From: a virus
IMG/VR virus record: IMGVR_UViG_3300037041_000373
Span: 1 to 37,748 of that record
Reading direction: 5' to 3' (one strand)
Length of the DNA stretch: 37,748 nt
Shown: positions 21,941 through 30,075 of the stretch, one piece after another
Layout: each line of letters starts with the position of its first letter
How positions within the stretch are numbered: the first letter of the stretch is position 1
Notes under the pieces: generated by a model
Told to the model about the DNA's origin: nothing
Databases searched by the model: none
What the model saw: the letters and a program-made list of their open reading frames with translations, nothing else
Translations under genes and position numbers: made by a program

Positions 21941-23918
21941 ACGAATAACGGGTAGTGGTGACACCTTCAGCCGCCAGCGGCAGGCCGGCGGCCCATGCTG
22001 GTGGTTCGCACATGACGCGGTGCATGGCTGCGCCGACTGCATCAGCTTCGGTAGCTGGGCACTCGACGACCAGTTCGTCGTGGACGTGTAAAACTATTCC
22101 GTCGATCTGACGCATAGAGTGGCGCAGGATGTCGTGGGCGGCGGCCTGGGTGACGTTCTCGCAGGCCAGCCCACGCCACAGACGGGCGCGAGGCCACTCT
22201 GTGGCGTCTGCTGCGGGTTTCCAAGCTGCCTTTGAATACGTCACATTGCCTTCATCGTCAAACTTGGCATTGGGATAGCACAGAACCCGACCAGAAGGAA
22301 GACTGTACCAGAGCATTTGCCCGTCGAACAGATAGGTTATACGCCCCGCGCTGACTTCGTGGCCTTTATTTCGCATGGCCCGAAGGTACGCGCCTTCCAG
22401 CGCAATGCCGTGCTGCATGGCCCAAGGGTTTGCCCTACGCCAACCCTCCACGGCACGCGCAACCTCACCGGCTGACAGGTGGATGCCGTAGGCCCGACCG
22501 AACACCTCGAACGCGCCAGCGCCGCCCAGAAAGCCCAGGGCCAGTTCTTGAACCTTGCCCACTTGGCGCATCTCGCTGCGGCCCTGCTCATGCTCTGCCG
22601 CGACATGATCGTAAGTCTGGCGAAAGGTGGCCGATGCGTTGACCATGTACGGGTCCAAGCCCGACCGGAACACATCCAGTTTGGCCTCGCCGGCTGGGCA
22701 GTTGGACAGCCACGGGTGAACACGGCCCTCAATGGCTGACCAGTCGTAGGCGATCAGGACGTTACCAGGCTTGGCGATCAGTGCGGGCCGGAGCATTCCC
22801 TTGAGAACATCTGTAATGCGCTTTCCAAATCTTGGGGTGATTGCGTGTCCGCGCACCATAGCGTTGCGTACTTCATCAGGTGCTTGGGCGCACTTGCGGG
22901 TAAAGTTGTGAACCTGCGCGCCATAGCTTGATGCACGTCCAGTGGCAGCCCCTCCAGCAAAAACGAAAGCGCCTCGGACTCGGTGATCCTCGACATCGGC
23001 GAGCTGTTCAAGGCGACTGAATTTCGCAACCGAAGACGCCCAGAGGTCGTCCGCGCATTGAATAACGTCCGCAACATGGGCCGGAATCTCATCGTGGTTC
23101 TCCATCGCAAGCAGGTTAGCCCGCACAGTCTTGTCAATCGAATACTTCTCGCCAGTCCACATCAGCTTCTTGGCCTCTGGCCCGACGCGCTCCAGCACCC
23201 ATTCGCGCATCTTAGGCGAGCGCACACTGGTGATAGCGCCGTCGGTGACTTCATGCACGATCTGCTGGATTTCTTCAGTCTCAGCAGCGGCGAAGCGCAC
23301 GGCAGCGGCGCACAGCGGGGCGTCCACCAGCACGCCTCGGTCGTTGATGCGCTCGTTGACGTGGTAGTCCTGTAGCTCGTCGGCTGACAGTGGCCGCATG
23401 GCTTGGCTGACGGCCCGCATGGCACGGACATCCTGCTCACAGTAACGGATCATCTCATCCATGAGCGCAGCGTCTTGCTTGAACTCGCCGTTAACCTGCG
23501 GGATCGACAGCAGCCGGATCAACTGGCTACCGCGATGGTCTTTCTTCATGGACGCGCCAGCAAACCGGCCAGCGTCTTCAAGGCTGCCAGGCGCACAGTT
23601 AGAGCGTGCCTGCGCTGCGGTGCAGTAGAACTGCTCTAGTCGGAAATTCTGCTGCAAAACATACCAGAAGATCAGGCGCTCAAAGGCGGCGTTGTGGGCG
23701 TAGATCAGGCCGGTGTGGTTACGCACAGCGTCGGGGAAGGGCTGGCCAGGCAGCCAAGTCTGCACATCCCCATCGCCAAAGGCGTAGGACATGCACAGCA
23801 CCTCTGTCGAGGCGTCTTGGGCGTAGTTGTATGCACCGTGCTTTTTAAGGTCACAGCGGCTGCGGGTTTCAAAGTCGAGATAGAGCATTTTCCAATGCCC
23901 ACTCTTGCGAATGGGCAT
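21939..23918 (-). CDS. Family A DNA polymerase with 3'-5' exonuclease domain
   Basis: 659 aa from the ATG at 23918, which follows the upstream stop by 10 bases; the ATG at 23888 is also possible, and no start has a clear ribosome binding site. The exonuclease domain shows LDFETR (14-19), HNAAFER (75-81) and YCEQDVRA (159-166). The polymerase domain shows TGR (about 325), motif A YDWSAIEGR (391-399), motif B RQVGKVQELALGFLGG (451-466) and motif C HVHDELVVE (611-619). All catalytic acids are in place. Replicative enzyme of the phage. An inverted repeat ATGCCCA/TGGGCAT spans the two start candidates. Confidence 0.92.
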   Translation of the reverse strand: MPIRKSGHWKMLYLDFETRSRCDLKKHGAYNYAQDASTEVLCMSYAFGDGDVQTWLPGQPFPDAVRNHTGLIYAHNAAFERLIFWYVLQQNFRLEQFYCTAAQARSNCAPGSLEDAGRFAGASMKKDHRGSQLIRLLSIPQVNGEFKQDAALMDEMIRYCEQDVRAMRAVSQAMRPLSADELQDYHVNERINDRGVLVDAPLCAAAVRFAAAETEEIQQIVHEVTDGAITSVRSPKMREWVLERVGPEAKKLMWTGEKYSIDKTVRANLLAMENHDEIPAHVADVIQCADDLWASSVAKFSRLEQLADVEDHRVRGAFVFAGGAATGRASSYGAQVHNFTRKCAQAPDEVRNAMVRGHAITPRFGKRITDVLKGMLRPALIAKPGNVLIAYDWSAIEGRVHPWLSNCPAGEAKLDVFRSGLDPYMVNASATFRQTYDHVAAEHEQGRSEMRQVGKVQELALGFLGGAGAFEVFGRAYGIHLSAGEVARAVEGWRRANPWAMQHGIALEGAYLRAMRNKGHEVSAGRITYLFDGQMLWYSLPSGRVLCYPNAKFDDEGNVTYSKAAWKPAADATEWPRARLWRGLACENVTQAAAHDILRHSMRQIDGIVLHVHDELVVECPATEADAVGAAMHRVMCEPPAWAAGLPLAAEGVTTTRYS

Positions 23919-23928
23919 CAGGAAAGGC

Positions 23929-24591
23929 TTACGCTGCGCGGCGGCGGCGACCTGCGGCTGGCGCAGGTGCTTCATCAGCAGCTACGCTAGCGGCCAACGC
24001 ACTTTCAGGCGTCGGTTCGGTTTCTTCTGCATCCATACCGACCCACTCGATCACTTGAAACACCGGCGTGTAAATCTTGCCGTAGCTCTTGTGTGCGTAG
24101 TGGTCTTTCTTCAGCTTGATTACCGGCACTGGCTTGGTCTGGTCTTTCTCGACCTGCTCGGCCAAGGCCACAGCCAAAGCCTGCACCGCACGCTTACCGC
24201 CCACGGATGTGGTGGTAAAGCGCGCTTCCATGCCCTTGTCTTCGCCGGTCAAGCACTTGAGCGACATACCGACTTGGGTTTCCCAGCCGCGCTTGGCAGC
24301 AGCGGGGGCCACTTCCAACTCAGGCAGGGGCTGGCTGACGCTCGCCATCTTCTCGCCCAACACTTCGCCGTCACCCCAGGCGATGAAGCCGTGGACAAAC
24401 GAGAAAGGATTGATGGCCCATGTTGCGTCATCTTCGACTTCGGTCTGGTCAGCGCCGAACACCCAGTGGCCGGTCTTGTCCATCTTGAGAATGACAACGC
24501 CAGCAGGGCCAACATCAGTGGCGATGGAACGAAGGGAAGTAGCGAGGGAAGCGACTGCTGGCAGACCAGCGGATTTAAAAACGGTCAACAT
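23929..24591 (-). CDS. Probable ssDNA-binding protein
   Basis: 220 aa. Central beta-rich segments include GHWVFGADQTEVEDDATWAI, FVHGFIAWGDGEVLGEKM and HKSYGKIYTPVFQVIEWV. The C-terminal tail holds many acids, alanines and prolines and ends in GRRRRAA, an unusual basic end for an SSB. Proteins of this kind recur between DUF2800 nucleases and family A polymerases in phages, where the Enc34-type ssDNA-binding protein (DUF2815) sits. The function is inferred mostly from this context and the beta-rich pattern. Confidence 0.65.
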   Translation of the reverse strand: MLTVFKSAGLPAVASLATSLRSIATDVGPAGVVILKMDKTGHWVFGADQTEVEDDATWAINPFSFVHGFIAWGDGEVLGEKMASVSQPLPELEVAPAAAKRGWETQVGMSLKCLTGEDKGMEARFTTTSVGGKRAVQALAVALAEQVEKDQTKPVPVIKLKKDHYAHKSYGKIYTPVFQVIEWVGMDAEETEPTPESALAASVAADEAPAPAAGRRRRAA

Positions 24592-24600
24592 AATTTACCT

Positions 24601-25725
24601 TTACACGATTTTAGAAAGGGCGGCGTTTAACTGCTGCCCGATGAGCACAACTGCTGGTCGGGGATCGCTCTCCGGTGCAATTGTGTTACCTGAACTGATC
24701 GCAACTGTCAGCCCGTCCGGCAGCTTGAGCTTCTGCGCTTTAAGCAGCTTCTCGGCAGCAGCCGGACTGACCAACTTCGTCTCGATCACTTCAGATTCTT
24801 TGAGGTGCTGGAGCAGCGCCGCCTTGGCGTCTGCCTCCTTCACCCACGATCTTGTCGCCCGCTTGGGCACCATCTTCCAGCCCGCAACGGGCTTGCCCTT
24901 CTTGAGCATTTCTTCAGCCAGTGAGCGCAGGTCTTTAATCCACGCTTCCAAGAGGTCTGCATTGTGAAGATACGCTCCCAGCTTGTCAACGTCTATCTTG
25001 TCCATCTTGATCTCAATGGCGCGGTCTACAGCGCCGGTCATGATCGGGCACACCGGCTTGGCGTTGCACCAGCGGCAGTGATCGCCGTGCTTCAGTGGCG
25101 CATCAGCCAAGCCGGCAGCGGTGACGGCCTTGACCAGATCGATCTCAAACTGTTCGATACGGGCGCGGGTGGTTGTCCAGCGCTTGATCTCTGGCGGCTG
25201 CACGATGATGAGTTCGATCTCTGTTGCGCCGTCGAACACCCACTGCGCCTTGGGGGTACGCATGGCGGCGGCTGCGTAGAACATCAACTGCTCGTTTTCT
25301 TCAGCCGACACGGCAACGCCAGAGCCAAACTTCCAGTCGAGGATGATGGCCTTGCCGCCGATGCGGCCCATCAGGTCGGTCGAGCCGAACACGCCAGGCA
25401 GCAGGTTAGCGAAACCAACACTTGTCTCGACTTCGTACAGCATGGTCTTGTCAGGGTCTACTTCATCAAGCAGCTTTAAGGCCGGCAGCAACTTGTCGTC
25501 CAGCAGGTCTTGCGTGAAGACTTCGCCTTCGTACTTGCGGCCAAGGAACGACTCGGGGGCCAAGTCTTTGTCCAGCACTTCGCTGATGATGTCGTGCAGC
25601 AGTGTGCCTTGATCGGCGTGGCTGTTGCTGGGCTTGGCGGGCATCTTCTGCACCAAGACCACAGAGCCTGGGCAGGCCATCACGCGCTTGGCTGACGAGC
25701 CACCGACGATATTACTGTGCTGCAT
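24601..25725 (-). CDS. DUF2800 nuclease, RecB/Cas4-like
   Basis: 374 aa. The PD-(D/E)XK nuclease pattern is complete: GTLLH (40-44), GSTDLMG with the catalytic Asp at 117, ILDWKFG (128-134, D130 and K132) and ENEQLMFYA (143-151). A cysteine set (CRWCNAKPVC, about 216-225, with C18 near the start) suggests an iron-sulfur cluster as in Cas4 and AddB-type enzymes. It probably processes DNA ends for recombination or replication. It lies 9 bases upstream of the ssDNA-binding-type gene. Confidence 0.85.
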   Translation of the reverse strand: MQHSNIVGGSSAKRVMACPGSVVLVQKMPAKPSNSHADQGTLLHDIISEVLDKDLAPESFLGRKYEGEVFTQDLLDDKLLPALKLLDEVDPDKTMLYEVETSVGFANLLPGVFGSTDLMGRIGGKAIILDWKFGSGVAVSAEENEQLMFYAAAAMRTPKAQWVFDGATEIELIIVQPPEIKRWTTTRARIEQFEIDLVKAVTAAGLADAPLKHGDHCRWCNAKPVCPIMTGAVDRAIEIKMDKIDVDKLGAYLHNADLLEAWIKDLRSLAEEMLKKGKPVAGWKMVPKRATRSWVKEADAKAALLQHLKESEVIETKLVSPAAAEKLLKAQKLKLPDGLTVAISSGNTIAPESDPRPAVVLIGQQLNAALSKIV

Positions 25726-25876
25726 CTTGTTCTTTCTCGACGCTGACTGTGAGGGTATCGGGCAAGCCGCGATAGCTAGAGCCTTCGACGGTGTTGAAGT
25801 GTTGTCCAGGGATAAGGCCGTTAACGTAGACCAAGATGATGCGCTCGACTTCAGCGCGGGTGAACTCTATCTTCAT
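25712..25876 (-). CDS. 54-aa protein heading the replication operon
   Basis: ATG at 25876 with GGAG nine bases upstream. Sequence: MKIEFTRAEVERIILVYVNG, then YRGLPDTLTVSVEKEQDAAQ. It overlaps the start of the DUF2800 gene by 14 bases. The beta-helix-beta pattern resembles short phage proteins of unknown role. First gene after the minus-strand promoter. Confidence 0.65.
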   Translation of the reverse strand: MKIEFTRAEVERIILVYVNGLIPGQHFNTVEGSSYRGLPDTLTVSVEKEQDAAQ

Positions 25877-25906
25877 GTGAACTCCAATTTAGTTGATGAG
25901 GCGTTC

Positions 25907-25936
25907 AGTGTAGCACAAAAAATAAAAGTGTGTTAA
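25907..25936 (-). promoter_or_regulatory. Promoter for the minus-strand replication operon
   Basis: Read on the minus strand: TTAACA (25936-25931), 18-bp spacer, TACACT (25912-25907), preceded by TGC to give an extended -10. Start would fall near 25900, leaving a leader of about 24 bases with GGAG before the ATG at 25876. Both boxes are 4-5 of 6 to sigma70 consensus. Confidence 0.6.
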
Positions 25937-25939
25937 ACT
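25931..25939 (+). promoter_or_regulatory. Extended -10 for the plus-strand operon, possibly leaderless
   Basis: TGTTAAACT (TGn plus TAAACT, 4 of 6). The VRR-NUC ATG at 25947 lies 8 bases after its last base, so transcription could start at or next to the ATG. No ribosome binding site precedes that ATG. The element overlaps the -35 of the minus-strand promoter. Confidence 0.4.
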
Positions 25940-25946
25940 TTTTTAC

Positions 25947-26225
25947 ATGCTTGAAAAACAAATCGAACGCTACCTTGTTGATCGCGTCAAAGCGCTCGGC
26001 GGTGTGGCTTACAAATTTACCAGTCCCGCGCACCGTGGTGTGGCTGACCGCATCGTGTGCTTACCTGACGGCCAGACATGGTTCGTTGAGGTCAAGACCG
26101 AAGGCGGTCGGCTCTCCGCGTTGCAGAAGGTCTTCATGTCGGACATGGCACGCATGAAGCAGAACTACGTTTGCCTGTGGAACAAAGAACAAATTGATGG
26201 GTGGCTCAATGAAAGGTCAGTTTAA
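25947..26225 (+). CDS. VRR-NUC domain nuclease
   Basis: 92 aa, the size of a minimal VRR-NUC domain. Visible core: LEKQIERYLVDRVKALGG (E3, helix), KFTSPAHRGVADRIVCLPDG with the catalytic Asp in ADRI, and FVEVKTEGGRLSALQ (EVK motif, then Q). Such stand-alone phage nucleases can cut branched DNA and often neighbour SNF2 helicases. The ATG has no ribosome binding site, so a leaderless start is possible. The next gene overlaps its end. Confidence 0.87.
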   Translation: MLEKQIERYLVDRVKALGGVAYKFTSPAHRGVADRIVCLPDGQTWFVEVKTEGGRLSALQKVFMSDMARMKQNYVCLWNKEQIDGWLNERSV

Positions 26226-26505
26226 ACAGAAAAAAGTAGCGTTTTCGTTGAACCGTGTAGCTAACCATTTGATCACCAGACCTGAGCTTGAGTCTGTAGC
26301 TAACGATTTTATGGCGGGCGCTACTGGCGACCCCATAGTTGACAAAGTTGTAGATGAATTTTTAGCGACAGGCAAGTTGGATTTGATTGCATTAAAGGTG
26401 TTTGTTAAACGTGTCTATTACTTAGGAATGATGGAAGGAACGCGCCGAATTAATTCTGACCCCCGCGTCAGGTACGTTAAGGTTAAAAAAGATGAAACTT
26501 CGTGA
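26209..26505 (+). CDS. 98-aa protein between nuclease and helicase
   Basis: ATG at 26209 chosen after GGGTGGCTCA; ATG at 26197 is the alternative. It overlaps the VRR-NUC end by 17 bases and the helicase start by 14. Pattern: ANHLITRPELESVANDFMAGATGDPIVDKVVDEFLATGKLD, then VFVKRVYYLGMMEGTRR; helical. No family recognised. Tight overlap on both sides suggests it works with the nuclease and helicase. Confidence 0.6.
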   Translation: MKGQFKQKKVAFSLNRVANHLITRPELESVANDFMAGATGDPIVDKVVDEFLATGKLDLIALKVFVKRVYYLGMMEGTRRINSDPRVRYVKVKKDETS

Positions 26506-27784
26506 CTATCAAGAGACAGCGGCTGACTTCCTGTACGAACACGACCGCGCCATGATCTTGGCACCCGTGGGCGCAGGCAAGACGGCCATCACGCTCACCG
26601 CCATGCAGGCCATGCTGGCTGACGGCGTGGTCGGGCGCTTCTTAGTGCTGGCCCCTAAGCGCGTCTGCACCGATGTGTGGCCGGTCGAGCAGCCGAAGTG
26701 GGCACCTGGCTGCACGCTGGCCGTGGCGGTCGGCACGCCAGCGCAGCGGGCGGCAGCGCTTGGTGGCGGCGCGCAGATCATCGTGACCAACTACGACAAC
26801 ATCCAGTGGCTGGCAACCCAGAACCTGTCGCACATCGACGGCATCGTCTACGACGAGTTGACCAAACTCAAGAACCCGTCCGGCGCTCGGTTCAAGGCGC
26901 TGAACAAGGTCATCGACAAGATCAATATCCGCTGGGGCTTGACCGGCTCGTTCACCAGCAACGGTCTTGAGGACGTGTTCGGCCAGTGCAAGATCGTTGA
27001 CCAGTCACTACTGGGCCGCAGCAAGGGCGCGTTCCAGCAGCAGTACTTCATCCTGATCAATAAAGAGTACGGCGACTGGGCACCGCGCACCGGCGCGCTG
27101 GAACAGGTGATGGAGCGCATCAAGCCGGCCACCTTTCTGCTGGAGCCTGGCGAGTACAAAGACAAGCTGCCGCCGCTGCACACGGTCGAGTTGCGCTGCG
27201 ACATGGACATGACGGACTACAACACACTCAAGAAAGAGTTCGTGCTGGAGTTCCCCGACGCCCGTGTCGTGGCGGTCAACGCGGCTGTTGTGACGCAGAA
27301 GTTGCAGCAGATGGCTAGCGGGTTCCTGTACACCGACAACGGCCCTGTCTGGTCGTCCGGCCACAAATTCGACCGGCTGGAAGATCTGTTGTCCGAAAAC
27401 CAACGGGCCAACACCATCGTCGTGTACCAGTACCAAGAAGAACTGGCAGAACTCAAGCGCCGGTTTCCGCGCGCGCAGACGCTGGATGACGCCTGTGCAA
27501 TTGAGCGCTGGAACGCCGGCCAGGTTGAGTTGTTGCTGGTGCATCCGAAGTCAGCCGGCCACGGCCTGAACTTGCAGCACGGCGGGCACCACATCGTGTT
27601 CCTGTCGCTGCCGTGGTCTTTGGAACTCTACGAGCAGACCATTGGCCGGCTGCACCGCAGCGGTCAGAAGAACGCGGTCTGGTGCTACATCCTGCTGACG
27701 CACAAGACGATTGACGGGAAGATTTGGGGCGCGCTACACGACAAGCGCGCATTGTCAGACATTGCATTGGAGGCTTTGAAATGA
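26492..27784 (+). CDS. SNF2-type superfamily 2 helicase
   Basis: 430 aa, a compact helicase. Motif I APVGAGKT (24-31), motif Ia FLVLAPKRV (50-58), motif II as YDELTK (120-125, DELT in place of DEAH), motif III region GLTGSFTSN, and motif VI QTIGRLHRSGQ (about 382-392). Phage helicases of this type sit beside VRR-NUC nucleases and may remodel replication or recombination intermediates. Its stop overlaps the next gene (ATGA). The DNA is GC-rich with even codon use, like the terminase gene. Confidence 0.9.
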   Translation: MKLRDYQETAADFLYEHDRAMILAPVGAGKTAITLTAMQAMLADGVVGRFLVLAPKRVCTDVWPVEQPKWAPGCTLAVAVGTPAQRAAALGGGAQIIVTNYDNIQWLATQNLSHIDGIVYDELTKLKNPSGARFKALNKVIDKINIRWGLTGSFTSNGLEDVFGQCKIVDQSLLGRSKGAFQQQYFILINKEYGDWAPRTGALEQVMERIKPATFLLEPGEYKDKLPPLHTVELRCDMDMTDYNTLKKEFVLEFPDARVVAVNAAVVTQKLQQMASGFLYTDNGPVWSSGHKFDRLEDLLSENQRANTIVVYQYQEELAELKRRFPRAQTLDDACAIERWNAGQVELLLVHPKSAGHGLNLQHGGHHIVFLSLPWSLELYEQTIGRLHRSGQKNAVWCYILLTHKTIDGKIWGALHDKRALSDIALEALK

Positions 27785-27942
27785 AACGAATTGATCTATG
27801 GAAGGCGCAGCTAAAGGCGGCGCGGGCTGAGTTAAGGATACGGGACAGGGAAGCAAACGCGGCGATACGGACTGTCGTCAGATTAACAAAAACCATCATT
27901 CAACTGGAGAACAAAATTGACAACTACATGGCGAAGTCTTAA
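27781..27942 (+). CDS. 53-aa coiled-coil protein
   Basis: ATG at 27781 overlaps the helicase stop (ATGA). The protein (KRIDLWKAQLKAARAELRIRD, then RTVVRLTKTIIQLENKID) is basic and helical with heptad leucines and isoleucines. Unknown function. First of the chain of small genes reaching 30712. Confidence 0.6.
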   Translation: MKRIDLWKAQLKAARAELRIRDREANAAIRTVVRLTKTIIQLENKIDNYMAKS

Positions 27943-28108
27943 CGCAGAACTGCGAACATTGGACGAGGTGCGGGTGCTGGAGATGCTGATGGAGGAGCGC
28001 AAGAGCCAGCGCCGCGTGTCGGTCTTGCAGCGCCTGCACCAGCGTTACAACACACTGCGGGTCAGCCGCGAACGGATAGAACTACTACAGGAGGCAAAGC
28101 AACCATGA
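27917..28108 (+). CDS. 63-aa helical protein with TTG start
   Basis: TTG at 27917 with GGAG eight bases upstream; the frame overlaps the previous gene by 26 bases. The next in-frame ATG would remove a third of the protein. Pattern: RSLNAELRTLDEVRVLEMLMEERKSQRRVSVLQRLHQRYNTLR. Short phage proteins with this pattern recur next to helicase genes, but the function is unknown. Stop overlaps the next ATG. Confidence 0.6.
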   Translation: MTTTWRSLNAELRTLDEVRVLEMLMEERKSQRRVSVLQRLHQRYNTLRVSRERIELLQEAKQP

Positions 28109-28293
28109 ACATCAAAGACATCTTCAAGACCATCAGCCCAGCGGAGGCCATTGCTGCCGAGTTGGCCGAGGCCGAACACGCGCTGCTGCGTTCCGAGACT
28201 GGCGTCGAGTACGCGCAGGCGCTGGTGACGTACAACAAGAACCGTGTGAAGCGCTTGAAAGCGTACCAGACGCCTGCCGAGGAGAAGACATGA
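28105..28293 (+). CDS. 62-aa helical protein
   Basis: ATGA-coupled at both ends. Starts NIKDIFKTISPAEAIAAELAEAEHALL and continues as a second helix (YAQALVTYNKNRVKRLKAY). A helical hairpin is likely. No named family; similar short helical proteins occur beside the previous gene type in other phages. Confidence 0.6.
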   Translation: MNIKDIFKTISPAEAIAAELAEAEHALLRSETGVEYAQALVTYNKNRVKRLKAYQTPAEEKT

Positions 28294-28499
28294 TCACGAT
28301 TGACAAAGACATCCCACCACCAAGCACTTGCAGGTACGAAGTCACGCTTGCTCAGATGGTGCCAGGCGACAGCTTTCTTATTGAAGGCACGTTGACTAAC
28401 TACGCACGCAACTCGCTCTACCGCGAGTTAAAGCGTGCCAAGGGAACTTTCACGACTCGCGTTGTTGACGGCGGTGTCCGTGTGTGGAGGCGGACATGA
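28290..28499 (+). CDS. 69-aa protein, possible small DNA-binding fold
   Basis: ATGA-coupled at both ends. MITIDKDIPPP is followed by YEVTLAQMVPGDSFLIEGTL, then NSLYRELKRAKGTFTTRVVDGGVRVWRR: two beta strands, a basic helix and a beta hairpin. This order is common in small phage proteins that precede membrane peptides, but no role is proven. Confidence 0.6.
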   Translation: MITIDKDIPPPSTCRYEVTLAQMVPGDSFLIEGTLTNYARNSLYRELKRAKGTFTTRVVDGGVRVWRRT

Positions 28500-28678
28500 T
28501 TAAAGATACCCGCAAGGTCAAGCCATATCCTGCGGTTGCGCCGGATGACATCGAGCCAGTGCCGGATACGTGGCACACGGTTGGTGCGGTGATGCTGACC
28601 GCCATCATGGGGGCGCTGGCCGTGGTCTGCATCCTGATTTTCTTTACTGGCTTTTGGGTTTGGAGCTTGCTGATATGA
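28496..28678 (+). CDS. 60-aa membrane protein, copy 1 of a duplicated gene
   Basis: ATG at 28496, coupled by ATGA to both neighbours. KVKPYPAVAPDDIEPVPDTWHT precedes one transmembrane helix (GAVMLTAIMGALAVVCILIFFTG) and WVWSLLI. The last 55 codons are 93% identical in DNA to those of the gene at 29254-29511. Function unknown; small inner-membrane protein by prediction. Confidence 0.65.
   Translation: MIKDTRKVKPYPAVAPDDIEPVPDTWHTVGAVMLTAIMGALAVVCILIFFTGFWVWSLLI
28514..28678 (+). repeat. 165-bp duplication, copy 1
   Basis: Matches 29347-29511 base for base except 11 differences, with no gap. Nine of the changes are silent or in silent positions; only Val/Leu and Trp/Tyr differ in the protein. 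Confidence 0.9.
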
Positions 28679-29040
28679 AAACAATCATTGAGATGGCGCT
28701 GCGTGATTTAGAAAATGCAGAAATTGCAACAAACAGCACATACGAAAGCACAATGCTAATCCGTGAAGCCTTGGCACAGCCAGAGATGCGGCCTGATGAG
28801 ATAAGCACAGACGAACTTATTTACATGAATGGCCTGTATGACGGCATGAAGCAAGAGCGTGCGCTGTGGACGCTGAGTAAGCTGGGGCAGGAGATTGAGG
28901 CACAGCCACAGCGCCCTTGGGCAGGGCTGACGGATGAGGAGAGGGCAAGTTTTGAGGCAACGCTCCCGAAGACTCAAAAAGAATGGGATGACTTATTTAA
29001 CGGCATCGAAGCCAAACTCAAGGAGAAGAATTTTGACTAA
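28675..29040 (+). CDS. 121-aa mosaic protein
   Basis: ATGA-coupled start at 28675. Modules: KTIIEMALRDLENA at the start, acidic LIREALAQPEMRPDEISTDELIY, RPWAGLTDEERASFEA near residue 80, and IEAKLKEKN at the end. The start recurs in the 67-aa gene at 29738; the LTDEE and LKEKN parts recur in the 69-aa gene at 30072. The final codons hold AAGGAG, the ribosome binding site for the next (TTG) start. Unknown function. Confidence 0.6.
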   Translation: MKTIIEMALRDLENAEIATNSTYESTMLIREALAQPEMRPDEISTDELIYMNGLYDGMKQERALWTLSKLGQEIEAQPQRPWAGLTDEERASFEATLPKTQKEWDDLFNGIEAKLKEKNFD

Positions 29041-29257
29041 AGAAACAGGTGGGCCAGCGTTTCCGTCCTATGAATACCACGGCGACTACCAGCAATTAAT
29101 GTTGGTTGGAGGCATGGCCCTGCGCGATTACTTTGCAGCCAAGGCGCTTGCCGCTTTGATTATTGCCAACACCACCCCTGGCGGCGGCTGGCCCCCGTTT
29201 GCAGAAAGAACAGCTTATCTTGTTGCAGACGCGATGCTGAAAGCGAGGACAAAATGA
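29033..29257 (+). CDS. 74-aa protein with TTG start
   Basis: TTG at 29033 lies 7 bases after AAGGAG and overlaps the previous stop; earlier in-frame starts would run through the previous gene. TKETGGPAFPSYEYHG, then GMALRDYFAAKALAALI and AERTAYLVADAMLKAR. The GMxLRDYFAAKAL pattern is widespread in small phage proteins of unknown function. Stop overlaps the next ATG. Confidence 0.7.
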   Translation: MTKETGGPAFPSYEYHGDYQQLMLVGGMALRDYFAAKALAALIIANTTPGGGWPPFAERTAYLVADAMLKARTK

Positions 29258-29511
29258 CGCGCCGGTACTGCGACACGGGCCGCATTGACTGCCCTCACTT
29301 GCCCGAGTGCATCTGGGACTGCGCCTACGACACGGCGACTGTCAGGAAGCTCAAGCCATATCCTGCGGTTGCGCCGGATGACATTGAGCCTGTGCCGGAC
29401 ACATGGCACACGGTTGGCGCGGTGATGCTCACCGCCATCATGGGGGCGCTGGCCGTGGTCTGCATCCTGATCTTCTTTACTGGCTTTTATGTTTGGAGTT
29501 TGCTGATATGA
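29254..29511 (+). CDS. 85-aa membrane protein, copy 2 of a duplicated gene
   Basis: ATGA-coupled. Unlike copy 1 it begins with a Cys-rich head (RRYCDTGRIDCPHLPECIWDC, five cysteines), which could bind metal or form disulfides. From residue 32 it follows copy 1 almost exactly: KLKPYPAVAPDDIEPVPDTW, transmembrane helix, YVWSLLI. So a new N-terminal domain was joined to the duplicated membrane anchor. Function unknown. Confidence 0.7.
   Translation: MTRRYCDTGRIDCPHLPECIWDCAYDTATVRKLKPYPAVAPDDIEPVPDTWHTVGAVMLTAIMGALAVVCILIFFTGFYVWSLLI
29347..29511 (+). repeat. 165-bp duplication, copy 2
   Basis: Second copy of 28514-28678, 833 bp downstream, 154 of 165 bases identical. Confidence 0.9.
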
Positions 29512-29741
29512 CCAACGAACTTGTTTACCGGCGCGACGACAACACGGGCGTTGTTCGCGGGGGGTTTGAAAATGCACTGTTGCTTTGCACAGTTGAAGAC
29601 ACGGGCAATGGCTTCATCGCTTACTTCCCTTCATGCAGCGCTACATATCAGGACTACTACGTCTGCCTTGACTACTCGCAAGCGCGTGATCTGGTCTTGG
29701 GGTTGAGCACGTTTAAAGAAGAACTGGGGTTTGCAGAATGA
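29508..29741 (+). CDS. 77-aa protein
   Basis: ATG at 29508, coupled by ATGA on both sides. Pattern: ELVYRRDDNTGVVRGGFENALLL, then FIAYFPSCSATYQDYYVCLDY; mixed beta. A longer frame from 29403 is a shadow of the membrane gene. No family recognised. Confidence 0.6.
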   Translation: MTNELVYRRDDNTGVVRGGFENALLLCTVEDTGNGFIAYFPSCSATYQDYYVCLDYSQARDLVLGLSTFKEELGFAE

Positions 29742-29941
29742 AAACAGTAATTGAGATGGCGCAAGAGGCTGGGTTGCCAGAAATTATTGACAACACAAAT
29801 ATTCCGTGGGCCGAGCTTTCTATTTTTGCCGTTTTTATCCGTGATGATGAGCGTGAGGCGAATGCAAAGATGGTTGACCACATCCTGAAAGAGGGCGGCG
29901 GCACATGGGGCGATGCCATCCGAGCAAGGGGGAACACATGA
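29738..29941 (+). CDS. 67-aa protein sharing its start with the 121-aa gene
   Basis: ATGA-coupled. The first 25 bases match the start of the gene at 28675 in 23 positions (KTVIEMAQ against KTIIEMAL). The rest (IPWAELSIFAVFIRDDEREAN, then VDHILKEGGGTWGDAIRAR) is different. Such N-terminal sharing suggests module exchange within the cluster. Function unknown. Confidence 0.6.
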   Translation: MKTVIEMAQEAGLPEIIDNTNIPWAELSIFAVFIRDDEREANAKMVDHILKEGGGTWGDAIRARGNT

Positions 29942-30075
29942 AAGTAAAGCAATGCCCAAGGTGTTCTAAGAACAGATTTAACAACAGCCCAGTGGCTTAT
30001 GTCTGGTGGACTGTTAAGAATCATGGCTATATGTGCTGGCACTGTTTTGACAAACTCAAGGAGAAGAACACATGA
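29938..30075 (+). CDS. 45-aa zinc-ribbon protein
   Basis: ATGA overlap at both ends. CPRCSKN near the start and CWHC near residue 34 give a four-cysteine zinc ribbon (CxxC...CxxC). The end DKLKEKNT carries AAGGAG, the ribosome binding site for the next gene. Likely binds nucleic acid or a protein partner; no family named. Confidence 0.6.
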   Translation: MKVKQCPRCSKNRFNNSPVAYVWWTVKNHGYMCWHCFDKLKEKNT

